A stretch of DNA of 64,000 nt from Calliopsis andreniformis (taxonomy: Eukaryota > Arthropoda > Insecta > Hymenoptera > Andrenidae): NCBI RefSeq assembly GCF_051401765.1, contig NC_135071.1, forward strand, positions 12,750,961-12,814,960, written 5' to 3'. The position numbers and the translations under genes are program-made. The stretch's first letter is position 1, and every line of letters starts with the position of its first letter. Below, one piece after another: positions 1-10,700 of the stretch. Below the pieces are notes generated by a model. The model saw nothing but the letters and a program-made list of their open reading frames with translations, made no database searches and had not been told where the DNA came from.

Positions 1-200
1 CAAGTTGCTGGCCTGATTCCTAGACATGCGAATTAACGCGCTTAAACGCGAGGCGTCTGAGCGGGTGACGGATAACTGGCGATGGACGCAAAGTGGTGGA
101 CTCGAGTTATGATAAATCAGCTCTTCTCTGAGTCCAATTTTTTCTCCTTTCGAAGATGGGAATTTATGAGGCACTTCGAGGATACTTTGCGCAAAATATA

Positions 201-551
201 GGGTGTTCTAGAAGTGGTGGTACAAAGAGAAGAGAAGTAATTTTATGTGAAAAAGTCAGGAGAAAATAAGGAATACATTTTTTGGCATCGTGTTTTGTGT
301 TTGAGAAAATTGAGTTGGAATTACGATCAGGTACTACCCCTGGGAAAAAGTTTTCGATCGAACCCAACAATATGAAGTTATTCAAAAATATTGTAATTTT
401 TGAAATGTAAAATGCTATCGTATGAGTATAAAATATATGGGAATATTAGATGAGTTTGGTGCAGGAATATTAGATGTTGAAAAACTGCAATATTTTTAAC
501 TAACTTTGTATCGTTGTGTTTCATCGAAAACTTTTTGCTAGGAGTAGTTCA
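201..551. repeat. Fold-back interspersed repeat, copy 1
   Basis: Bases 201-330 (GTGTTCTAGAAGTGGTGGTAC start, AATTACGATC end) are homologous to 42241-42378. Bases 331-405 and 476-551 form long imperfect inverted arms sharing AAAAAGTTTTCGAT and AAAATATTG. The same arms recur at 27871-28045. It looks like a non-autonomous fold-back or composite element; no transposase frame is present. Confidence 0.6.
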
Positions 552-1852
552 AGCATACGAAAGTACAGAGATTGTCAGAACTAGATATAAGGAATATGGA
601 GAATTTCGCATAAGCTTGTGTTCACCCTGCCAGAAATGTAGTTAAGAAGGGTTGTTTTTGGTCTGTGAAGCTGCGTTTCGTCGAGAGTCTAAATGAACCT
701 AAAAATTAGCGTCCTGTTTTTCATGATGAGAAGAGTAAGATTATATTCGAAAGAAAGCACGTATCGAAACAACAGTTATAGAACCTTTTAATAGAGATGG
801 ATATGGAACTTTTAAAACCTCTAAATATTTAAAACATATACCGTGAAACTTTTTTTTTAAAGTTTTCCGATTATAAATTCTGACGAGAACAGATGGAAAA
901 AGTTGTTCAAACTACAAGTTTTAATTTGAATAAAACTCATAAAATATAAAAATAAATATTTTCCTGTACCACTCAGGAACAGATATTTTGTTCATCAGTA
1001 TTAAGTACGTTATAAAAGAATATTATTTAGACGTTTTTTATCGAGTCCCCTTTTCTGTTTAATATCTCTTATGAAACTGTTAATTATTCTTGATTTTTAT
1101 ATCTTTTATTGTATATATATATATATAGACACATTAATAATATGATACTACATATTGTTCAATAAAAATTAGTGTCTAATAAGATCGTAGTTTAGTTTAT
1201 ATAATTGATCCGTTTTTAATAAACGTTCTAAATACCTTGTTTGTATAGAACTTTTATTATATAGATTCCAAATATCTGTCCCACAAGAACGTTTTTAAAA
1301 AAAGTTCCTAATGATAACACGTTCTTAATATAGTAAATTCGAACAGCATTTTTTAAAAAACAAAGATAACTGTTTATTTCGATCACTGAAAGAAAGGCAT
1401 TTGGGTCAGATAGAACTTCTATATCCAATACATTTTTTGAGAAACTTGAGTGACTTGTAAACAAATTGCTCTCATCACTCTCGCGTATTGAATTCACCTC
1501 TGAAATTATGAAACCTGTACATCTAAATCTACCTGGTAGCACTTGCTCGCTAATCGTAGACAATCGTAGCCAACTTGTGGAACTGATCACACACCTACGC
1601 GGCATTTAGTCAGATCTTTCGCGCCTTCTATTCACATTTCAGTCTTACACGTCAAACGTGACTGCACCTCTCTTATGAATAATTCGAGATTAGAGCATAA
1701 TTTATGAGCCTGTTAGTTCGATTGACTGGATACTCGCATAAATCGCAACCTCCACTTCTCGCTACTGTTCCCTCGACTTCATTTTCGTCACCTTTAACAC
1801 CAGCATCCCTAACTGATGCAGTAAAGCTCCGACGGCTGATAAATAATTAGTA

Positions 1853-2039
1853 GACTGCGGATTTTTATGCAATTTCATATTTTTATAAACACAGCTAAAA
1901 AAATGGAGCCTAAATAGGAAGCTTCATCTTTCAAATACTATAATTTACATTCTATTCCTTCAATATTTTTGAATATTGTACGTATTATTTAACCTTTCAC
2001 ACATTTTGAATTTTCATACATGCATAAAAAACCGCAGTT
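1853..2039. mobile_element. 187-bp TA-flanked inverted-repeat element (family A, complete copy)
   Basis: The ends are inverted copies of ACTGCGGATTTTTATGCA with about two mismatches, and TA lies directly outside each end (1851-1852 and 2040-2041), as expected for Tc1/mariner-type insertion. The interior is AT-rich and noncoding. Internal sequence (for example TTTCAAATACTATAATTTA) recurs at 10580-10620 and 26210-26235. Non-autonomous MITE; superfamily assignment is inference from the TA flank. Confidence 0.75.
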
Positions 2040-2462
2040 TAATAATTACATTCAAATCTGCCTATTCATTTGATCTAAAACCCAATGTACTCGACTCAAA
2101 AAACTCCAAACACTCCAAAACTTCCTAGGAAAACTTTCTGTGAATGTAGAAACGATTTCTGTATTTCAGGATCGCATGATTCCTCACTTGGGAAGGTCTT
2201 CGACAACAAGAGCTCAGGAGAAACTCCGCTAAATTGGCCACCAAGCATTTCTCTCGAATAAATGAAGTTTCACAGTACCAACTAAGACTCCTAACAACAT
2301 CAGCAGCACGTTAATCCAACTCCAAAGTGGGAATAAGGTTCACCTGTCAGCAAGGGATAAAGTCACTTTTCGGTCGAATGTTGAAGCAGGACGCGAGGCA
2401 AGACCGAATCGAAAACAAGGCTGGTTAAGTCTGTGCTGAACGAAAAACTGTAGTTTGCTCAC

Positions 2463-2598
2463 CTGTTTAATGTGCCTCAATTGGTCAATGAGCACGTTGA
2501 TGCCGTAGGAAGTCGTCGTCGGTGACATCGTCGTTATGGTGAACTCAGGGTTGTATCTCTGCGCCGTCAGGCTCGAGTCCACCACCGTCTTCGTGTAC
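2463..2598 (-). CDS. dally: dally glypican, internal coding exon (downstream of the two seen)
   Basis: Next coding exon of the same minus-strand glypican gene. Seen: one base (G) that completes the Glu codon begun at 27266, then 45 codons running from YTKTVVDSSL to LIDQLRHIKQ. The acceptor is GGTTGCAG and the donor is CAG followed by GTGAG; the exon ends in phase 0. The segment aligns with the part of GPC3 that directly follows its CWNG motif: a Tyr-led helix, an NPEF-like turn, and IDQLRHIKQ opposite IDKLKHINQ. This placement is what makes the GPC3/GPC5 (dally) class more likely than the GPC4/6 (dlp) class. The exon has balanced base composition and no stop, against AT-rich surroundings. The open frame runs past both splice sites, so a naive ORF would overextend it. 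Later exons, expected to carry Ser-Gly glycosaminoglycan sites and the GPI signal, are not found before the window edge. Confidence 0.9.
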
Positions 2599-2957
2599 CT
2601 GCAACCAATCACGAGGAAACATGAAATTACATGGAAACGTTCGCTACCTGAACACGTCAATTATCCGAAACGTCGGTTACGCGAGAGTCGGCCAGCCAGA
2701 AGGCCGATTATCGAAGCAAACGTTTCGTTTATACTCTGTTGACTGTTATCACTAGATAGGACTCTTGGGAAAATGTGCAATTCGTATGCGGAATATTTAA
2801 TAGATATGTAAGAATAAAATTCACAAAAAATATATAAGGAATATTTTAAATACGCTGTGTTTATGAAATGCTTCTTTGATTTTATTTTTGTTATTTTTAA
2901 CCTAGAAGCCTTTTTGTGGCTTCTGAAAGAAGTCACTTTGACGAAGGTGTACTGATT

Positions 2958-3112
2958 GAGCTGTTCACAGGCCAAAATGATTCACTCCATCTTTTGTATT
3001 TTTTGTAGTTTTGGTATCAAAGTAGTTGATTGAAGCTTAATTTTTATATTTAAAATAAATATAAATATTTTTGTTTGGTGCAGTTAATCGATTTGACAAA
3101 TGAAGGACTCAT
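2958..3112. repeat. Partial family A repeat
   Basis: GAGCTGTTCACAGGCC... and GCAGTTAATCGATTTG match, in the same order and spacing, the long family A copy at 10225-10375 (GAGCTGTCCACAGGTC; GTAGTTAATCGATTTG). Both termini are missing here. The neighbouring stretch 3120-3280 contains a further AGCTTTCACCCCCTAGC motif of uncertain origin. Confidence 0.55.
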
Positions 3113-4619
3113 TAGTTTTCAACTTCGAGGGTAGCTTTCACCCCCTAGCAGCTAAAAAAATAAGTGTCGAATATTTTTCAGTGCTCTATTCGTATACCAA
3201 GTTTCATCAAAATGGAAAGATGACGCTAAAGTGATGTTTCTTGTGAGTACACTTTGGCTCTGGGGTCCAGAGTAATTCTGAGATTATTTGAAAAAGGATA
3301 TTTATACGTGTTCTGTCCTTCACCTCACCAATTCAAATACAAAGCTAGTTTACACGTAAAGATAGTACAAATATCGTAAATTATACAGTTAAAATATAAA
3401 GTGAATTCTATTTTACGTTCTGGTGAAAAATCCCATCACAGAGTAGCAATCGCAAGATACGACATAATTTAGTGCTATTGAATTTAGTGCTTTAACCTTC
3501 ATTCAAACGATTAAACTGACGACATGCCCGCTAACCAAATGTAATAACAATGGAACATGCTGGTGAATCATAATTTTAACTGCCACTGTTACAAAAAGCC
3601 TGCTGGCAATCAGTGAAATGACACGATATTGAGGCACTGTGCGCTCTCAACGTCTACACGTGAAATCAAGCGCATACAGTATTAATAATGCGATTTCATT
3701 GCGCTTCTGTTGTACAGTTAATTAACAACTAGGCAAATACGAAGGTATAATTAAATCAAGGAAATTCGTGTTTTCCGTGAACAGTGATATCGTGATATCG
3801 GATTCGGCGTTGTGAAATGAATTTCATTGTTCATTTTTTGGCAGTGATTGCTATGTCGAGCTGGGAGTTGTGAAAAAATTCAATTTGTGTTCATCGCAGG
3901 ATGTGTGCTCGAATATTTTTTGGGATATTTAGAATCATCTGGATTAAAATGGAATCTATAGAAATATTTTCGATACATGTTCATAAAGAAATATAAAAAT
4001 TTCAAAGCAGCGGCATCATTAATAACGAAACTTACGATTGGTACTATCTCTATCGTAAATACTAGTAGTCAAATTGGATAAATGCTTCTGTCGAAGTAGA
4101 AGACATTTTTGTATAGATTGGACATGAAAATCCAGCCTCGTACAAAGCAAAAATTAAAAAAATGAAATTTAATAGAAATCCCACGTTGGAATTCTCATGT
4201 AACAGATCGAAATTTTGCTCCAGGATAAAGCTCGAGTTTGAATAGGTTTTAATCATCGATTGTTAAATTCAAAGAGATAGAATCAACTGATGATTCTAGG
4301 CAAGATGTTAACAACTCTGGCTTCATAGATTTTCCATGAATAAAGGAAAACTGTTCTAAAAAAACTATTTGAATTAGCAAGTCATTTTCTAATTAAATGT
4401 TGTGTTTTCATACATTCTTAAAAAACCTAAGGTCAAAAGAAATCAGGAAGTGACTTTCAGTCCATCCTGTATAAAATTTCCAAACACAACTAAGAATAAC
4501 ACGCGAGACCTAACAGTAAGTATAAATAAAAGGGTGTAAGTATTTCATAAACTTCTAATAACGTGAGAGCATACAAACACTTATGCACAATAGCGTACGA
4601 ACACATAAAAAGTCATTGA

Positions 4620-5240
4620 ATTTTGAAACGGTGTAAGCGCATCATAGGCCAGTCTGTAGAACAAACCGCGAGACGTGGCAAAGCCATAGGCAAAGCGACG
4701 CAGCGCGTCGCCAAGCAACAAGTCACAATTTCAAGCTATTTAAGTTTAACCAACTGAGAAGCCAGAATCTCCGAGGCATCCGCGGTATTTTGTCGCTGCG
4801 GTCGGCTGATATTCGCGAGCGAGTCGAGGAGGCGCGAGGAAAGAATTATCTGCGAAAGAGATAGGGAGGAGCAGCGGCTGTTCTATTTGCGTCAGCTATT
4901 CTCGGATCATCACTTTTGAAACGGCCGCGGGAAGCATCGCGTGCCATTCATTAGTATGCCACACTCCTGCATCTCGACCATGTTTCTTCGCCTATCTACG
5001 ATTAATTACGAGCCTCCACTCCTTCCCTACGGTCCATCCTTTCCCACCATTCGCTGCTTTCACTCGTCCCTTGCGCTGCTTTTCATTCGGCACCCTCTTC
5101 CGCTGTTCCTCTTTCCACCCTTTCACTCGATTCCGCTTTGACATATTTTCTTCGCTCCGACCCCGAAGAAAGCTTCAGGCGACGGTTTGATCGATCGATC
5201 ACGTTTCTTTATTCATTGTGCTCGCGCGAATTAATACTGT
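4620..5240. promoter_or_regulatory. CpG-rich intronic island (candidate enhancer or alternative promoter)
   Basis: An abrupt rise in GC and CpG within AT-rich intron, with a perfect 7-bp-arm palindrome at 4695-4711 (GCGACGC, loop AGC, GCGTCGC) and a pyrimidine-rich tail (5010-5140). No coding frame with family resemblance on either strand. Regulatory role is inference from composition only. Confidence 0.25.
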
Positions 5241-5715
5241 ATCGAAGATTGATCGAGCGTGCTTTGTTTCCGCTGAATGATTGATAAATTAACACGTACT
5301 TCGAGTTCGTGTGTGAGTGTACCATATTGATTCTTGCATGGGTATCTAGTCGGAGTACACGATTATGTTAATGAGAATTTGTAAGAGCGGAAGTTGGGGG
5401 GAAGAAAATTGTGCGTGACGAATGAAGAAGTGGTTAAAAATTTTGTTGAAGCTAGAGTCTTTATTAGAATGGCGAGGGAATTTTTGATTATAAAGAATGA
5501 TAAACTGGGATTTCTATGAGCGTCGAATAATTCATAGCGTTTATGTGTATCTGCATTAGACTAATAGGAGTAAGTAGCACAATTTGCAAGTTTTGCGCAA
5601 GGTGCTTCACAACAGGTGTCAAAAATTTTAAGGGGTGATTCTAGATGTCAAAATAGGACGAAACTCAAGAATGAGAATATTGCGTTTGAAGCTCTGTTTT
5701 AAAGTTATTAGTCGC

Positions 5716-5859
5716 TACAGAAACGTTTGAAACATGAAATGTGTCTGACTTGGAACTTATTCTACTTCCGAAATACGTTAGCCAGGTCAGACACAGCACA
5801 GTCAGTAGAATAAGTCCAAAGTCAGACACATTTCAAGTGTATTTCAGGCGTTTTCTGAA
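5716..5859. mobile_element. 144-bp fold-back element
   Basis: Arms 5716-5765 and 5806-5859 are inverted copies of about 50 bp, both containing GAAATGTGTCTGACTT and ending inward in a TTATTCTAC motif. The short spacer contains a third, partial GTCAGACACA. Non-coding palindromic MITE-like element. Confidence 0.65.
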
Positions 5860-7521
5860 TAATTAATCATTTGAAAGCAAAGCCAATTTCGTTTTCAATT
5901 TATCTTCATTTACATTAAATTCTATCTTCATTTTCATCTTATTGTAGCACGTAGAATTGTTCTTTAAAATGTCTCACACTTGTCGTCGAACACTCTGTGT
6001 AATATTTATAGTCAGGAATATTTGTTGGTTAAAAATAATATTTTTAATTATTATTATTTTTATTATTATAATTTTGTATTATCTTGTAGATTAAAAATAA
6101 TACAGTAGCTATCAGATGCAAATACATCATGTACGTCTATCTATAATGAGCAAATATAATATTTCTTCTTTTTCAAAATTAATTGAGGTAAAGAAATAAT
6201 ATATAATGATAATTCAAATGTTTTGACCAATTCTTGACTAGACTTTTAACTGCAACAACTTTTAAACTATTATAGTATAAGCTGTAAGCATCTCAGTATT
6301 CTTTTACAGAAATTAAAAGATTGTATCGAATAATAAAATAGTAGAAAATATAAGGTTCCATTTAAAGAAAGATGCAATTGCATTTTGTAGATGCATCAAT
6401 ATATAAAATTCTGTCCAGATTGTACATCATTCAATACCATTTGATTTTTCCTTGGAACATTTTTATCTATCTGTAACTGGTTTAAAGATATATCTCGACC
6501 CAGTTGCACGGGACACGTACATTTAAAAAGAAGGTTTCAGATACCTTTCGACTCCTCTTTGTAAACCATGCTCTCCATACTAGTTCAGTAATTCCAGGGT
6601 TAAAAAGGGGAATGAGAAGTTTAAAAAGTTATAGGCATCCATCGAGGAAGCATATTAACAGGGAAAGATTTTGCGCGAGCATTACGCTGCAGCTGCACTT
6701 CTTGATGCTCTTCAATGCCGCCCATTCACGCTGCAGCCTTCTATCCAATATTTCTTTTCCCTTTTGCTTACATCTGTCTTGCTTCATCCGTTTCTTTCTA
6801 CTCGTACTTCATTTCGCTTTTTGTTCTTTGCTTTCGTAGCAATTTTCACGTGCCTTTCGCCTTTGTTACTTCAACAGTGCTTATTTCTTTTTTGGCTATC
6901 TTCTACCTTCCCTCTGCACTTTTCGATCATATTTCGCTGCATAAGTTCAAGTATCTATTACACTTCTACACGCCGCCACACATTTACAGTTTCAATTAAT
7001 CAGTTAATGTCTTAGACATGAAACGTCCTTGGCTCGGAATCAGTTATAGTATCAATTACTGCAAAAGTGCAAATTCAAGATAAAGGGTCCATGAGATTTG
7101 TTATGACCGAGTCACCTTTTTAGCGAAGATAAGATACTAACTCCATTCTGCAGTGAAAAGGTTAATCTTCTAACTATGAGAGGTGTAGCCAGCAGAAAAA
7201 AATGCAGATATGAATGAAGGCTATGAAAAAATACTTAGATTATACACTACGCAACGTGGCTAAATAATCACTCAGTGAAAAAAGAAAAGGAAAATGAAAT
7301 ACCTAGGAATCATATGCGTCACTTATCTGCCAAATTAGTTAATTTGTACAAAAGAAAAATATTTATATTTATTTTAGATATAAAAAGCTGTCTATTAAGT
7401 TAAGATATTAAGTATCAATCAAGTGCTTTGGTATTTCAATTTTGAAACATTCAAAATGTGGACTTAATCACTTTGGCCTGTGGATGATTCATATGTAGAA
7501 ATAGAAGCTTAAATTATTTAG

Positions 7522-7762
7522 GTTGTAAGACAAAACGACTTAAGTCACATGTTTTCATTTTTGAGATATCGGCGTTCAATGTTTCCAGCTTCAATCCAAG
7601 TCTTATGGACTTGTGTCTCCTTAAACCCTTATTTTTAGATGAAAAAATTCTTTTGGTGCTCTTTCTTCTCTCTGAAAACGTAAATTTTATATCCTAGATG
7701 TCAATTAAGACCTTAACTCGAATTTTGTGAAAATGTGACATAACTCTTTTTGCCTTACAAGT
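7522..7762. mobile_element. 241-bp inverted-repeat element (family B, complete copy)
   Basis: Left end GTTGTAAGACAAAACGACTT and right end, inverted, TTGTAAGGCAAAAAGAGTTA form ~30-bp imperfect terminal repeats continuing into GTCACAT. The body is homologous to 53151-53385 (shared TATGGACTTGTGTCTCCTTAAAC-like core), and the right end to 57868-57935. Non-autonomous DNA transposon; superfamily unknown. Confidence 0.65.
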
Positions 7763-8029
7763 CTTACAGCCACAGACATGTACTTCAAGAAAATGTTCTA
7801 ACGTTTCCAAAATTTGAAATTTCTTGATAGTGGTAAGTAAAAGACCTTAAATAAGATTTCGATTTCGACTGATGTATAAACCACGTGGCTAATGGCAACG
7901 TGGTGAAAGAAAAAATGAATATTTAATCTTGAATATATAAGGAGAGATCTGAAATTATCATTCTAATTTTACATCACACTTTGATGCCCTACGAGGGAAC
8001 AGTAATTCCGACAATGCATTAAAAGGCTG

Positions 8030-8600
8030 AAATTGGATCGAACGCATCACGATCGCATTGAAAACATTTACTCAAATTATTCATCCAGATTCCGAGCGAT
8101 CGTTTTCCTCCTTAATTAAGCCGATCCCCGCGTATTTCAAGGATCCTCGAGAATTCTGTTCACCACGTCCCTCAACTTGTCATGTCCGCTCAGCGGAACT
8201 TCCGGGTCCGACGAGTGTTCGCTCTTTGTCCCCGCACTTTTCTATTATTTTCCTTTTCCCCTCCGTGTCAATTCCAGCTTGTCGATTGTCCTCGCCCTCT
8301 TCCCCCTCTTTTCTTGATTCTTCCTCAATTTCTCTGTCTCCCAGTCGCCGACAGGCACCAGCTGCGTTTCCTCGCCGTCTCTCGCGCTCTTTCCCTCGTT
8401 AACGAGCATAATTCGCCGCCCATGCAGTCCCGCTTGTCCAGGGAACGCGGAGACGCGGCTCGACAAAAACTGGTTCGCCGCGATCGAAAGCTGTCGAAGC
8501 GAGCCGCGCGTCTCCACCTTCCTCTCGAATTATGTGCGATTTCGTCCCTTACGAGTCCAATAGCCATCATTTCAGAGGGCATTACGATTTCTATGGTAGA
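8030..8600. promoter_or_regulatory. CpG-rich intronic island with pyrimidine tract
   Basis: Balanced-composition sequence (8030-8170) leads into a T/C-rich tract (8215-8400) and a CpG-dense block (8400-8530). Several overlapping frames are open on both strands because of base bias, none with recognisable domains. Candidate regulatory sequence only. Confidence 0.2.
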
Positions 8601-8907
8601 ATCTTGATTAACCGAGTTGCGATCAGTGTCCCATTATATAGTCCTTCGTTAACCCATTAGCACATTGGAGACTGATTACGTATTACGATGGATCAGGGCG
8701 TAGACCTCCTAAGCACAACGTTTGATCGTGAGTCATTTTGGTTTGAAGATTGTCGTCAGTCGCCGAGGACAATGGATGCAAAATAAATTGGGCTGGGTTA
8801 GCGATGCAACTATTGAAAAACTTTACACTTTAAATATTATAGCCCTTTACATTATTTTATCGAGACAAGAAGATTTGTTTAATAGTAGACACTGTACAGA
8901 CGCCCAT

Positions 8908-8983
8908 TAAGGAAAATGTCCCAGTACCTAAGTGCTTAAGACGTCAAATGTACCAGTAAGTAAACAACCTGATACCTGAACAT
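8908..8983. repeat. Dispersed repeat (family C), copy 1
   Basis: Shares CCAGTACCTAAGTGCTTAAG, a GTCAAATGTACCAGTAAGT core and ACAACC, in order, with 18296-18352. Two copies only are visible; neither has clear ends. Confidence 0.5.
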
Positions 8984-10198
8984 CAATGGTAATTTTATTT
9001 CGTTTTAATATCTCGTAATAATTCTAATTAATATCTCTATTAATAATTCTATTAATATCTCGTCACATGACCAAACATGTGTACAAAAATTCAAGACTAT
9101 ATTCAAACAAGACATATAACAGACCTATAATATAGTACAAGATCTATAATAATAAAAAATATTGTATATTGTGTAATGCATTAAAAACGTGGATTTTTTC
9201 TGTTAATTAAATTCAAGATAGAATCGCAAATATTCTCGTCGATCGATCCTCAACAGATCGAAGTAGCACGTTTCAAATCAAATTAATGTTTGAGTGACGT
9301 CAAAGGCGAGCATCCAATGTCTTTTATCTAGTCGTTTTGCAAAAGCCCGGATCTCCACTTTCGTGTACAGTCTATAATGGAAAAGGCTCTCATTGGTTTC
9401 ACAAATGGAGTGGTATCTGTTGCTGGGGAATTTCAGGAATTACAACTCACGAAATTGGTTTGTTATCGATCAGGTAATGCTTTCATTACTGCTCCACTAT
9501 GTTTCAAGCGTCGTTAATGTTGTTATCAATTAATAATTAGAAGTCATTACGATATTCTCACACCTCTTTGTAGCATTAAAAAGGACTTTATAAAAATAGA
9601 CGTTTAAAATGATAATAATAGAGAGCAATCTGTGTACAGGAATAACGTTTCCCTTAAATTCCCTCTCCAAATTTAATAACGAGAACTTTAGTTGTGTTTT
9701 TCATTAACTGAGCCACGTCCAACGCGCCCAGCTAACTGTCAGAATTCGAGTTCAACGTAAATTTAACTCCACCTGGTTATATGTTAATTATACGCGACAG
9801 AAGTGTCTCAAGTTTCCCAAATTGATTCGTAGCTGTTCACTCAATAATTAGGGCACAACGAGGATCGCTCTCCATCATTTCCAGATGTAATTTGCTTCCC
9901 GCTCGTTTCGCTCGAAAATTTTATTCTTATCGGATATCCGTTCGGATTTTCTCTTCGCTGCGTGAAAAGTGGCGTTGCATGGACCGAGACAGAGTCAGGT
10001 TCTTTCGTCGATATGGTCGACCTTTGATCATTCAAATGAAAGGCATCACCGTTGCATTTGCAACGATTGTGAAAAGACCAATGTTAGAATTAGAATGTAC
10101 CGTGAAAGGCTGAACTTTATTCTGTTATTCCTCAAAGTATTTCTTCAGAGATAAAAGTGGCACGCTCGGAAATCACGCTGTAGATAACGTTATAATTA

Positions 10199-10700
10199 GA
10201 CTGCGGATTTTTATGCAGCTGCATACGAGCTGTCCACAGGTCAAAGTGATTAACTCTGCTGTTTGAATTTCTTTTTTAGTTTTAATGATAATGTACGTGA
10301 TTGGTATTTAACTTTTTATAATTAAAATAAATACCTACGGATGTTTCTGTTTTGGGTAGTTAATCGATTTGGCAAATGAGCGGCTCATAGGCACATCTTA
10401 ACCATTAAATGGGGGATGGCCCAGACGCGCCACGCTCATTTGTCATTTTGACCCATCATCAAGGCCCTGATATAAGTATTATAGAATATAACTATTTATA
10501 TTAAATTTTGACTTTATTATTTTTTCGAAATATCATAGTCTATCAATGACTATTTGGCACAAGTTAAAGAAATACAACTTGAATTAAAAAGTTCATCTTT
10601 CAAATATTATAATTTATACTGTACTTTTTATATTTTCTATATTTTTGTATATTATCAGTCGTAATTTTTTACAAACTTAAAATTATAGCGTAAGGCACTC
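10199..10700. mobile_element. Longer family A element with internal extra sequence
   Basis: Starts with the family A end ACTGCGGATTTTTATGCA after TA at 10197-10198. It continues with sequence shared with 2958-3112, then a perfect 10-bp-arm hairpin (10373-10382 and 10433-10442, CAAATGAGCG and its complement), then the AT-rich body shared with 1900-2000 and 26180-26290. The right terminal repeat is not recognisable. May be a longer ancestor or a nested insertion; right boundary approximate. Confidence 0.5.

Larger units (their letters stand above)
1..2462 (-). other. dally: dally intron following the 2463-2598 exon (partial)
   Basis: Begins with the donor GTGAG at 2458-2462 (minus strand) and runs off the left edge. 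AT-rich. It holds a fold-back repeat (201-551), a (TA)n run near 1111-1128 and a complete TA-flanked inverted-repeat element (1853-2039). I found no acidic, Ser-Gly-rich coding segment that could be the next glypican exon. A minus-strand frame at 1228-1605 is open but has no family resemblance. Confidence 0.75.
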
